A model generated the notes under the pieces. That model saw nothing but the letters and a program-made list of their open reading frames with translations, did no database searches and was not told the origin of the DNA. Below, piece after piece: positions 40,897-53,100 of a stretch of DNA of 64,000 nt (its first letter is position 1; every line of letters starts with the position of its first letter). Position numbers and translations under genes: made by a program. Source of the stretch: Mycoemilia scoparia (Eukaryota > Kickxellomycota > Kickxellomycetes > Kickxellales > Kickxellaceae); contig JANBPU010000057.1 in assembly GCA_027575805.1 (NCBI GenBank), positions 21,717 through 85,716 on the forward strand, in the 5' to 3' direction.

Positions 40897-43800
40897 ATGG
40901 CCAACAATAACAGGGACACAAATGGTAAATATTCAAGTTATTATACTGGAGTGCCTAGCATAATAAAGAACGCTTCTCAGCATCAGGTGCATGGACTAAC
41001 AGCAGCTTTATTATAATATAGATCCCAGGTCTTCTTCGTCCCAGCACCTGGGATTCAGCGATTTGCCAAGCACTCCATTTCCGGCAATGACCCCTGGAGC
41101 CACTGGACTTAGCTCCCAGCTAAGCGGGCTTCCCTCCACTCCAGGCATCAATCTGGGCAATGGCGGGGCTCTTGGCAATAGCAGCAGTAGCAGCCTAGGC
41201 ATACCATTTGGATCCTCCCAGATGTCAGTGCTAAACAGCCAAGGAGGTCACAGCTCTGCTGGCGGTGGGATTACCAGCCAAAAATTCTTGAAAAGACGTG
41301 CGGATCTCGGGTTCAATGCCTTGCCACCCAGCAGCACTGGAGGAAGCGATATGGGGCGTGGGGCAGGCGCTCGTGCCTCGATAGCAATCAAGACCGGCGC
41401 CAGCAGCAGCTCAATGATGCCAGTTCCCAGTGGCGGGGCTGGCCTTTCATCCGAGCTAGGCGGCGGAGTTCAAGATGAAGAGATTAGGGTAATCTGGGGA
41501 ACAGTTGTCAACATCCAAGATGTGATGACCAAGTTCCGCGACTTTTTGAGTGAGTTTACACCCCGCCATTGGCAAAAATATGAGCAAGAGCACCGGCGCA
41601 CTGATGAAGGATATGATGGCCGAGACATCGCCTCTGTAGATAAAGATGTCCAGAATTCGGGTGAAGGCGAAAATGAATCAAGCAGGTTAATGGATTCACC
41701 ACTATATCCACGTTTGTTGGAGCAGATGCACCGTGGAGAAATTAGATACCTAAACCTCGATGCCCAGCATTTGCTAGCTTACCCAGAATCTTTCCGCCTG
41801 TACCGCCAGTTGGTCAGCTACCCAGAAGAAGTCATTCCAATTATGGACCATGTATTGACCGAGACTTATATTTCGATGTTCCCCGATGAAGAGTACGACA
41901 GCGAGACCTTTGGGCTGCGTATACGCCCATTCAACCTGATCAATACCGTCAATATGCGTGAGCTGAACCCTGGAGACATTGACAAACTTATTTCTATCAA
42001 GGGCCTGATGATCCGCGCTTCGAGCGTTATCCCTGATATGCAGACCGCCTTCTTTAAGTGTACGAGCTGCGACTGGTCTACCTCCGCTGGCATTGAACGA
42101 GGCATAATTACTGAGCCAACCCAGTGCGGAAACCCAGAGTGCTACATGCGTGATGGCATGGAGCTGGTCCACAACCGGTCGGTGTTTTCTGACAAGCAGA
42201 TCTGTAAACTACAAGAAACTCCAGACGTTATCCCAGAAGGCCAAACCCCACACACCGTCTCGCTTATCATGCATGACGAGCTTGTGGATGTTTCTAAGCC
42301 AGGTGATCGTCTTAATATTACCGGTATTTTCCGTGGTGTGCCCGTGAGGGTCAATCCCAGGAAGCGGACCGTCCAGGCACTGTATCGTACCTACATTGAC
42401 GTAGTCCATATACAAAAGAGCTCTCCAAATCGTGTCAGCTCTGATCCTAACCAGCTACGCAACGAAAACGAGTATGTGACCGACCTGCAAAAGATTGGTG
42501 TTGGAGTAGATGACTTGGAAAATGGTGGAGGCCTCTCTGCAGACGGTGAGAACAAAGGGGTCGGTCTGTCTCCTGAAGAAATTGAGGAATTTAAAAAGCT
42601 CTCCAGCGATCCACGCCTCATCGACATCCTTTCACGCTCGCTGGCCCCCAGCATCCATGAGATGGAAGATGTGAAACGCGGCTTGCTTCTGCAGCTATTT
42701 GGTGGCGTGCGCAAACAGTTCAAGAGGACGGGGGCGCCTCGCAGTCGGGGGGATATTCATGTACTTATGGTGGGTGACCCAGGTGTATCCAAGTCCCAGC
42801 TTTTGCAGGCTGTCCATGGTCTTTCTCCACGTGGACAATATACTTCTGGAAAAGGCTCTTCGGCCGTTGGTCTCACAGCGTACGTAACCCGCGATCCAGA
42901 TACTCGCCAGTTGGTGTTGGAATCTGGTGCTTTGGTGCTTTCCGATGGTGGCGTATGCTGCATTGACGAGTTTGACAAGATGTCGGATGCCACCCGCTCT
43001 ATCCTCCACGAAGCAATGGAGCAGCAGACAGTTTCCATTGCCAAGGCAGGCATTATTACCAGTCTCAATGCCCGTGCAGCTATCCTGGCAGCAGCCAACC
43101 CTGTAGACAGTAAATGGAACCGCGAGCTCAGCATTGTAGAAAATATCAACCTTCCTCCCACGCTGGTATCCCGGTTTGACTTGGTTTTCATTGTCCTTGA
43201 TATGGTTGATGAAGTCCAGGACCGCCGCTTGGCGAAGCACCTGGTGTCTTTGTACTTGAAGCCTGACGAGAGGACTAATCCTGATGTACCTGGAAACGAC
43301 ATAGATGACTTGCCACCCACCATCCCCACTGCCAAGCTAACAAAGTATATCAGCTATGCTCGTCGTGCTATTCAACCCAAGATATCCGACGAAGCCTCTG
43401 ATGCACTTGTAAGGGCATACGTCGACCTGCGCAAGCTTGGTCGGGATAGCAATTCGACAACTGCAGCATCAACGGCAGCTGCAGCAGCCGGTCCCGGAAA
43501 GAGAGTAACAGCAACAGCAAGACAGCTTGAGTCAATGATCAGAATGAGCGAAGCCCATGCACGGATGAGATTTAGCGAGGTAGTAGAGGAGCAGGATGTG
43601 GCGGAGGCAACCAGACTTATGCGTGAAGCGCTGCGCGAGAGTGCCACTGATCCACGAACTGGACTTATAGATTTGGATCTTCTCAATACCGGCTTTGCTG
43701 CTAGCGATAGAAGACAGCTGGATGCCATAAAGTCCGAAACTCGCCGTTTGCTGGCCGAATCGCTTTCGTCGACAAACAATGCTGCTGACAATGGCACAGC

Positions 43801-44041
43801 AGATGGCGGAAATGGAGCCAGATCTTCAGCCACAATCCAGTCATGGCTGAACAAGATGAATGACCAAAGCTCCATTCCAGTCGCACCTCGCCTGTTTGAG
43901 CAGGTGCTTCGAGAACTAGAAACCGAGGGTATTATTGGAATTGTTGGCACTGGCCGCAACGCATTGGTGATTGTCAAACGTAATTCTGACTCATCGGCAG
44001 CCACAGTTTCGGCATCACTTGGTGGAAGACTTCTAGCTTAA
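40897..44041 (+). CDS. MCM4: MCM4, replicative helicase subunit
   Basis: Two exons, 40897-40924 (28 nt) and 41022-44041, give 1015 residues. The donor is GTAAAT, the branch site ACTAAC is at 40995-41000 and the acceptor is ATATAG. A start inside exon 2 is not credible because the frame has no early ATG. The N terminus is Ser/Gly-rich and disordered, as in other Mcm4 proteins where it is a DDK target. Next come the MCM N-terminal domain with a C4 zinc finger (CTSCDW...CGNPEC), the AAA+ core with Walker A GDPGVSKSQ (about 593), Walker B CIDEFDKM (about 655) and arginine finger SRFD (about 726), and the C-terminal winged helix. The segments following the zinc finger match Mcm4 specifically. It forms the Mcm2-7 ring of the CMG helicase that unwinds origins and forks. 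Confidence 0.96.
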
Positions 44042-45774
44042 ACTATTGGAAAACTCTATGCTATTTTATCTCTCTGTCATCACCTTTTCATTACTCTTTT
44101 TCTTTATTAGTATTATTCAAACCGATTGTCTATAAATCCCAATGGAAATTATAATCTTTAACCCAAATCTGGATGAGGATATAAATGACCTAAAAGGCAA
44201 ATTCGTAATGCATAAAGAAAAGCATGGTATTTATAAAGGTATCAAGAATTGGAGGCTTTGTTCAATATTATAGTTATATATATATATATATATCTCTCTC
44301 TCTTTGATGTAGAGTCACAATCATGGATTGCACATACTTTTGTGCTGTTACAGCAAAATTCTCAAGACGAAAAAAAAAGGGGCTATAAAGTTTACATGTA
44401 TCTAGATTTCTAATCTCTGGCATTTTTCCACTTTAATACAACACAATTGTATTATGCAATATTGATATAAAGAAATGGGTTGAGGATGACTAAATGTGGT
44501 ATTTCTTCAATCCTACATGTCAATCCGAACATATTTAAATAGGTATTTGTTGTACATGTATGTATGTATGTATGTATGTATGTGTGTATGTGTGTATGTA
44601 TGTGTGTATGTGTGTATGTATGTGTGTATGTGTGTATGTGTGTGTGTGAAATATTTTATATTTAAAAGGAAAAAGCGAATCATGAGCTAGATGATATATT
44701 TTAAAAAGCATATATACATGTATGTAGGAATGCATACTTACTTTTAGATTTATTACTTTGTTTTCATTTGGCAAAAAAAACCCTTCCTCCAAAAATGGCA
44801 TTTTGAAGTTGAGAAAATCTCTCCGTGCATAATCAAGTACTATAGATAATCCCATTCCCAAGTAATATATTTATATCTTTTACAAGTGAGAAAAAGGGGT
44901 GTGAAAGAAAGACTGAACTAAAAAAGAAATAAGCTTAAATGGTAGAATCATCATCATCGTCATCATCATTGTCATTGGCATTGGCATTGTCATGAGAGAG
45001 AGAGAGAGAGAGAGATCGCTCTAATGAAATTTACGAGGTTCAATGATTTAATAACAATGTTGATTTTCACAAATTCACGTAAATATATGTGGTTTATTAA
45101 TTACGATTGTTGTAGAAATGAAGATTTTTGTGCGTATATCATGAAAATTAAATTGAGAGTAAAGAGATTTCTATTCAAAAATTACAGTAGTTGTCAAAAG
45201 ATTTGAAATCGGTTGCGGCAGTAGTAGTAGTACTAGTAGTTTAGGAAGAATTAAAACTCGAACTATGATAATATTAATAAAATGAAATTCTTTATGCATA
45301 CAAAAAGGTAAAAGTTAAAAAGAGGTAGATAGAAAAATAAAGGTTTATTTATATAGTAAATATAATAACACCTCCATTATAGAAATAAAGGACTTGTAGG
45401 TGGTCTTTTTTTCCAACTTGGCCACCATAGTAGAATGGCTTTTATATGTGTGCATGAGTATGCTGTTTATGTCTGGACTGGACTATATATATGCTGCAAT
45501 TGTGTGCAAATATGTGAACGTGCGTGTGCGTGTATATATATATATATATATATGAAAATGTGGTTGTGTATGTGTCTTGTACAGATAGATTTGTTTGGAA
45601 TATATTTGTATGGTTAGCAGAATCCTCTGACATCAGGGATCAAATATGGTTGGTATTTTTATATAGCGAGAAAGCAAGCCCATGGTCCACGAATTGAGTT
45701 ACTGTATATATTATTGGCCCGCTATCAGCCTTCAATAGCGATAACACACCATCATTGCCATTGGTTTGCAAAGA
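44042..45774. other. Microsatellite-rich intergenic region
   Basis: About 1.7 kb between the convergent 3' ends of MCM4 and the zinc finger-aldolase gene. It holds a TA/CT run (44276-44303), the TGTA/TG array (44556-44648), a tcatca/ttggca-type run (about 44949-44990), a GA run (about 44995-45014), a short AGT run (about 45223-45240) and a TA run (about 45533-45552). No gene is recognised. Confidence 0.5.
44556..44648. repeat. TGTA/TG microsatellite array
   Basis: About 93 bp of ATGT tetranucleotide repeat with interspersed TGTG units forming a higher-order 12-bp pattern (tgtgtatgtgtg). It is non-coding and Z-DNA-prone. Confidence 0.9.
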
Positions 45775-48700
45775 TCACATCCTGGAAAACGGCGGCATCT
45801 GTGGAGATCCAGTTGTTGATGTTGAGGATGGGCTCTTTGCTCTACCAAGATTTTGAGCCACAGACGAAAACAGCGTGTTCGCATCATCAGCTGCCACAAC
45901 CATATTAAACTCTCGCTCAGCCATGTTTCGTGCCGCCTGGCCCTCCCGGGTATAAATTCCCACAAACAGACTTCTGTCGATAGCAATGTCTCTAATCTGG
46001 TAAACCGCCGTCAAGAATTCTGGCTCAAACCCATCTAGATTGGGGTCCAGCCCCATGCTGCGGCGCAAGGCACGGGAATCTATAAATACACCATCGACTT
46101 CACGCGTATTGAGAATGTCTGGTAAATAGGGCACCATGTCAATTGCATCGACTTCGGCCAAAAGAAGTATGTCACGGTTTTGTGACCTGCGCTCAAACGC
46201 TGAGCTATGCGAGCTTTGTGGTGTATTTGAAGGGGATGCTGCGGCATTTATGGCCGAGCAGCTAGTTGGTGGAGCTGAAGACGAAGGTACAGACGAAGAG
46301 GACAAGGTCAGGGATGGTGGGTGTTGCGAGCGGCGAATATTGAAAGACCTGGCAAAGGGGGAAGTCAGGTCCGATATCTTTGGCTCGCTGATAGGAACCG
46401 GGCTAGTGGAGTGTGGGTATGAACGCAGGGACGGAGATGTCGAATGGTGTGGTGGTGGGGTAGAAGACATGTTGGGGGACATGTGGTGGTGGTAGCCAGT
46501 TTGCTGTGCTTTCGACAGACGCCCATACAGGGCACACACCGAAGCGACCTCCTCTATCATACCACTGTTTTTCACACCAGAGAGAATAATGCCCTCTGCG
46601 CCTATTAACAATAGAAATATAGAAAGAGAATATTGTTAGAAACTAGTGGTCCAAATAAGGTCAGCGAGCCATTGTGAAAATTCCCATGCATATGTGGGCC
46701 ATGAATACAAAAGCACTGCGCAATGACGACTGCCACACCACATTGAAATCAGAAATGCTGCTGAAAACTTACCAGAGTCCAGAGCACATGTAACCCACTG
46801 CCGACTTGGTATAGGAACTCGAACCAAAGGCGTGCACGCACTGGCTGTTCTGGAGATACTGGATACCATCTCATTCAATGTTGAAACTGGAAACTGTGGT
46901 CGGGTCTAAACGGGCAGTAAAAGAAAGGAGAGCCATGGGTTAGTTTGTGTTCTATAAATCGGTTCCATTGTATACAAATTTAGCTCTGCACGTGATGTTC
47001 TCCTCCTCTCCTCAATAGTAGGCCATAAAACGCATGGTGGTGGTGGTGGTAGCAGCAAGGCTCCAAATATGGCAGAAAGCTGCGAACATTATCATACATT
47101 TATACCACATGCCAAATTATAGACAATGACAATGCCTATTATGCCCAGGTGGAGACTTGGCCTTGGAAGGCAAAGGAGGGAGGATATTGAGGGGAGAACC
47201 CCACATTCCATAAATACTTTGTGGATATCAGTTTTCCCCACAAATATAGCCCATGGATCATAAAAAGTCATCCACCACCACCACCACCACAACAAGGCGC
47301 TGAATGGAATATACAAAACACATGCTGCTGTTTGTGGTTGGACGCCTTCCCACACAAGGTCCCTTGCTTTGGATTCATAAAAGGGGCGACAAAGGATAAT
47401 AGCAATAATAAACAGACACCTACCATATCAATACAGGCCCAATCAAACCCCATCTCGACAATGGTCTTTGCACATGCCACATTGGGGATGGTCAGCCATG
47501 CTCCATATCCGACCTGGGATGCCATTATCTTGCTCCGAAGCCTATTTGCTGTCGCCGACGGTGTTTGGGTCCGTGGATGGGAAGAAAGATGGGGGAAGCT
47601 GGCCGATGCTCTGGCCGGGGATGTTGATGAGGCATTGTTCCCTGTCGTAAATGGGTTTGAGCGGCGTCGAACAAGACCACCGCCAGTGCCTACAGCTGCA
47701 TTCGGCGATGGGTACGGATGGAAATGATGCTGCTGGTAATTGTGGTGCGCACCGCCGTGATGGCCTTGATAATGTGTTCTGGATTGCTGCGAAGCAGAGA
47801 CAGTCCCAGATGATGATGCTGTTGATGCTGATGGGAGCGCGTGGTGATGATACCGGATCGATAACGAGCCGCCACTGCCAGCAGTTGAAGAGGAGATGCC
47901 CGCGGGTTGGCTGGCCATTGTGCTTGGAGTCATGCCCGGAAGCGATGTATTTGTGGGATAAGGCTCGGGATTGGGAGGCGACGAACATTGTATACCACCG
48001 CCCATTGCAGGAAGGGACAGGCGACAATTGGCACCACCGCCATGGCAGCCTTCAGAATCCGACGAACGTCTTGAAGTTGCTGTCGCTGTTGTGGTTGCTG
48101 CCATGTTTACAGGGATTGGCAAGGAGAACGCAGCCGACTCGAGAATCTGAGGTATTGCAGATGACGATGATGTCGAGGCAGTGCTATTGGCGCTGGGCTC
48201 GTGATGAAGATAATGACTAGTCGTGGCCATTGGCACGGTAGTGTTTGGAGCCATGGGACTACTTGCCGAAGTGTTATGTATTGGCGGTGGTTGGGGCAAT
48301 GATTGTTGCAGCGGTGATGAAGTGTCTGCAGAACTAGAAGTAAATAAACACAAGCAAGTCAGAAGCATTATTTTTGTGCGTGGGTAAGGAGCGAATTACG
48401 AATGTTGAGAGAGGATATTAGCGATCAAAAGGGAACTTGCATTGTCACTATGGCCAATCCTGACATCCGGATTGCCCATTGTCACCAAAGCTGTGGATAT
48501 AGAAATGGGGGAGGCGGGAGGCTGTGATTGTGGATCATTTGTGTGCCAGAACAAGATGATGAATGGCAACGCCAAGCTAAAAATAAACTGCCGAATTGGC
48601 AATTCCATAAAGAGACGGATGGTGACAGTGGCCAAAGACTTGATACGCAGCTCAAAAAGAATGGCCTGCGGCAGGAAGGCGAGGTGGTGACAGGCAGTGA

Positions 48701-50179
48701 TAGAACTAGATAATAAACAAAAGCGCTGGGAAGCATGGGCAGGTGGAAATGAAAAACAAGAGATCCACCATGATAGACAAAGGGGGAAGTACAAAATATT
48801 ACAGAGGATAGGCAATTAGGTGGATTAGGCAGTGGCAATGCAAAGACGGGCTGTGATTTGTCCAAATGTGAGGATAATGGCAATATAATAAAATGGTGGT
48901 AGGAATAGTAATAATACAGGGAATGCGACCGTATTGGGCGGGATGTGGGGTCATGCAAAAATCAAAAAGAAAAATCGATGCAGAAAATCGGCCCAAAAAC
49001 TTCGGGAAGACAAGGGCTATTTTTACGAGATCTCTTACCTTGATAATGGGTAGTGCAGCCGTGATGAGGAGGAGGAGGCTGAATGGCTTTGGTGCTGCTG
49101 TTTTGAAGGGGTGCGCTTGCGAGAGCCTGGCGGTGAGCCTGTGGAGCCTCCACCCCCATTGTTTCCCGCCGGGTTCATGGCCATGGCCTTGTCGGCATCG
49201 CTTATATAGGGACAGCTGCTGACATGCTTGCTCAACACATCAGTCCGCGCCGGAAGCTTGGTACAGAGATGGGCGGCCACTATAACGGACAATTAAATTC
49301 ATAAAGACGTTAATGGGCGTGAGCATTTCTAAACTGCATAAAAGGCGTCCAGCTAAGCACTGGTCACCACATCGTATCAACAAAGTCCCATGTTTGCGGG
49401 AGATAACAATCACTTACTGTTTCTGTTTCGCAAGCAAGCCTTGCATTGAACCAACCGGTGGCTATTATTTGCCATTTCGCCAGTGTCTTGGAACAGCCCC
49501 GAAATAAAGTTGCGAGGACGGCCCGGACCACGTCTTGATCCGACTGGCGCAGCAGCGGCTGCAGCGACAGGCACATTATGTTGTTGTTGCTGCTGGTGGT
49601 GGTGGTGGTGATAGTGTACGTGTTGCTGCGAAAACTCGGGCTGGACTATAGAAGGAGATTCTATATGCATTGAAGTGGTGGGGGAAGAAGAGATGGCTGT
49701 AGAGATGGGGACACCCGACGTCGTGCCTATACATGTATGTAGACATGATTAATAAAACAGCAGGTTAGTATCTGGGCAATCCAGGTTTGCTGTAGAAAGT
49801 GCTGCCCAAGCCAGAGCCCCGATCACAACTTTGATTGTGTCACAGGAATAACGATTAGACTGATGAGGAAATTTACGACGATCCACTTATTGATAGATCG
49901 CCACCATATCGTCATAGTTTCTTGTCAACAAACATTTCCATGGCTGCCTGTTCTACAGTGCTTACCTTTACTAGCCACCGCTGATTTGATTGCCAAAGAG
50001 GGGGCCATGGCCGTGCCAGGCTGTTGCGGTCCTCCTCCTGCTGTGATCGATGATATGGGGGGAAGGCGAATGTCATTTTTGCGATCCATTTGGTTGTCCG
50101 TGATAAAGGGCAGTGTGATTCTTTGGCGCTTGCTGGGATAGAAATTGACGTGCGTTTGGCTGTGGATGTGAAGAACCAT
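45775..50179 (-). CDS. Candidate AT-hook/BED-like zinc finger fused to an HpcH/HpaI aldolase-like domain
   Basis: Seven frame-compatible exons on the minus strand: 50179-49966, 49726-49418, 49279-49039, 48705-48400, 48333-47424, 46905-46773 and 46601-45775, giving 979 residues. An ATG at 50089 is an alternative start. The N-terminal part has poly-His/Gln/Ala, an AT-hook-like core GPGRPRN (near 140) and a BED-like finger C166-x2-C169-x23-H193-x3-C197 built across exons 2 and 3. The C-terminal part has the HpcH/HpaI barrel pattern: GYGAWLTIPNVACAKTIVEM, GFDWACIDM, TPLVRVP, ALDSGAEGIILSGV and VDGVFIDSRALRRSMG. The usual EHG loop after the Asp is replaced by TRPQ, and the metal-ligand Asp by Ala882; Arg689 and Glu854 remain. 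A low-complexity insert (about 738-848) interrupts the barrel. Exon 4 has a hydrophobic stretch (FIFSLALPFIILFW), so two genes are possible: a finger protein ending at 49035 and an aldolase-like one starting near 48607. Confidence 0.6.
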
Positions 50180-53100
50180 CAAGGTCACAAGCCGGCGCGG
50201 GGCAGTGTGGATAGCTGGATGAGGAAAGGAAGGGAAGGGTGAATGCAAGTAGCTCAGAGGGCGATGGCAGCTGAAGCGGCACAGACCTGCCAATAATAAC
50301 TTGCTTTTGCGTGCTGGGCGTGGTGGTGCAAATTAAAAGTATATCTTGTGTTTTGAGAGACAAATTGCCAAGGGCGTATAAGGACGCTGATACCCAGAGG
50401 CTCCTGCTGCAGTGTGTGGAGTATTCAGTACTTGTGGTGGTGGTGCTGGCAGCTGCAGTATGTGCTACACTATTTCTGGCAGAAAGGCTATAAGGTGTAT
50501 GTGTGAAAGGTTCTAGGAAAATATTGACAAGTGCTGATACGATACGCCAGGAACGAGGGGGAGACAACTTCCTTTTATAATTAGCTGGTGATCGGAGAGG
50601 TTGGAGATAAAAGAACAAGTAGCCTGATTCATGACTATAAACTCAACCAACCCGGAATGGGTGTGCGTGACTGACAAACGCGCACTGCCACATTTTGGAG
50701 ATAACCCACCCCTCTCACCACTGTGGTGTATGTGTGTGGCCAAGACAAAATGCGAAAACTCTCTTATGCATACAGCGAGCGCTGCCAGCTCTTTCCATAT
50801 TCCCATTCTCACAATCAATCACCCACTGGGCACATTGGCGGCTGGGTCTGGCACCCACCCGGGTAGCCCGGGACAACGCATTTCGGCACAATCATCGGGT
50901 GGGGGTGGGCACCTGAACCTTGCACTATGAGTGTGCGATGCTGAGCTACCCAGAAAAATATTGGGACGTATCCACTCATTGACGCACTCGCTTCATCCGT
51001 CTCCCCCTCCCTTTGTTACTGCTTCCTTCTTTTTTGGCTGCAAGACTGGCGCTATTTACTGCTGCCATATCACACTTCCCGTCGGTCCTGCTTGTCTCCG
51101 ATACCTGGCGTTGCCTCTGCCGCTGCTTCTACCATTAATAATATTTGCCCCAGAATAGCATCCCTCTTCGCCTCGGCCCTGCCTCAGTCATCTGGCACTG
51201 TTGCCGCACTCCTCTGCAAGTTGCAAGGTGCGTTTAGTCCAGCAATTGCCGGTGTGTATGGCTTGGAATTATTCTACCAACAGATACCTGTTTATCTGGA
51301 AGACGGGATGGATGCCTCCACCTCTTCCCGCCTGTCTAGTATACATACGGATAGTGAATCATGCCCTTATGCCCGCCCTGATTGCCAACGTATCTTGGCC
51401 ACATGAGCTAAAACACACTTGGGTCTACTGGGCTGGCACTGTGCTCATTATATATACATTCAGTCCATTAGGCACACTGAATGGAGGGGGCAAGATTAGC
51501 CACGAGGTCATGTGTGGAGATTAGGCTATCATTTTTACAATACACATGTTCTCGAAACTGTTGCCTACGGTCGTCATCCTAATTAGATATAGACTCGCAT
51601 CTGACAATCCTTCCTTATTCAAGAGCCGACTGTCCAAATAGCTCTGAGGCCCCTACGACCCTCCATGCCATCAGCTCATGCCAAAACGTAAGCCAATGGT
51701 AGCCCCGTTTTAGCCTACTCAAACGGCCATGGCAACTAATCCTAAGAAGCAGCCAGCATAAAGTCCAAGATTTTTCATGATCATAAGCCTCTCGATTAAA
51801 GCCAATTTTGCATTAAACGCTGAATGTGTGGAACTGTGCGAGAGTTGGTGTTAATGTAACACAAAGCTTGTTTTCTTGATAATGCTGACCAATGTGTAAC
51901 AAATATATTGATAATAGCCAAGCCATCAATATTTGGTCCCTTGTCTGCTATACACCAAGGGCTGTGCTGCTGCCTACCCTCTTAACACCACTAGCCGTCC
52001 CTGCTCCTCTGCCTCGGCCTTCTCCGCTCTCCACTCCAGCTGTCGCTGCTGGTGGTGAAGCTGTGCCACGAAACCCAGACTAACAGGGCTGGCAGCCGTA
52101 AAAACAATCCTGCGGCCACAGTATTTTTAGCCTAACGCCGATCATGTCCCAAAACCTCCAGCCCCTAAATTTGCCCAAGGTATTTTCTTTGAACAATGTC
52201 TCTCTTTCCATGCCACCTCGTAACAATAATATTTACTTCCTAGGCACTTTTACCTGACCATGACCCCCTCTTCCCTTTTTACCTGGCACACTTTTCTTTG
52301 CAAACGCAACTGATCGGATTCTTTGAAAGAATGTTTTGTTGTGCTAAATTCACATATGTCTTTGTCTTTCTCTCTCTCTCTCTCTCATAGTAAGTACTAT
52401 AACCACCCCTTTTTGTACACAAACGCATTCTCTCACGGACACTTGGTATCTCCGTGGTTTAGAAGGGTGTACCCCCACCCCTTTTTGGCTGTGTGCTGCG
52501 GAGCATTTGGGAGCTCTAATGCCTCTTGCTCAGCATAGGGGCGTTGGAAGAGCTAGAAGGCTTTGTATACAACATAGAAATGGCCCACCACTTTAAACCA
52601 CACGTATAGCGTGAAGGCCGAAGCTTCAAACCTCAGCACAACCAGAAAACAGGATATGGGATCCATGGTGATACAAGACAGCATATATTGGCAGGCAGTG
52701 GCTCGAATAAACTTTCATATATGCATGCGGGCTGGAAATATAAGGCCCCACCATATCAAGTATAATTGCAAACTCTGCTGGCCGAGCTGACTGTGTGTAG
52801 AGAGAAGACAAATAGGCAATTAACGCATCTTGCCAAGCCTTGCTAGTGGATATTGGCAACGATAGGCCCCCATTGGACGTACCTGCTGCCTGGGTACTGT
52901 ATCGTTCATGAAATTAAGCGGGGCGGGGATATTTTTACATCATTGGCACTTTAATTAATCGTTTATCTCTTCGCGTTGGTACTATTGATTGATAGCTGAT
53001 GGATTCATAGTGGCCAACTATCGATGCCATTGGCATGTAAATTGGGTGGCTGCCTGAACATACATATACTCGCTACATCCTCTTCCTGCTAATAATAGTG

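Noticed and set aside
41063..41130. MCM4 start inside the large exon
   Set aside because: The codon at 41063 is TTG and the frame is open upstream to an ATATAG acceptor; a 28-nt exon with ATG and a GTAAAT donor fits in phase.
44556..44690. Tyr/Val/Cys-rich open frame over the TGTA array
   Set aside because: It is a by-product of the microsatellite, open in several frames.
46906..47423. Hidden microexon supplying the missing EHG loop of the aldolase domain
   Set aside because: No Glu-His-Gly coding triplet set in a splice-compatible setting was found in this intron.
48486..48576. Alternative acceptors for intron 3 of the zinc finger-aldolase gene (CACAG at about 48490, TTTTTAG at 48577)
   Set aside because: CACAG breaks the frame. 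TTTTTAG keeps it but would discard 129 nt whose GC-rich wobble positions look coding; TATCTAG at 48706 was preferred, with some doubt.
50073..50618. 181-codon minus-strand frame as a separate gene
   Set aside because: It overlaps exon 1 of the zinc finger gene in another frame and has no recognisable motif.
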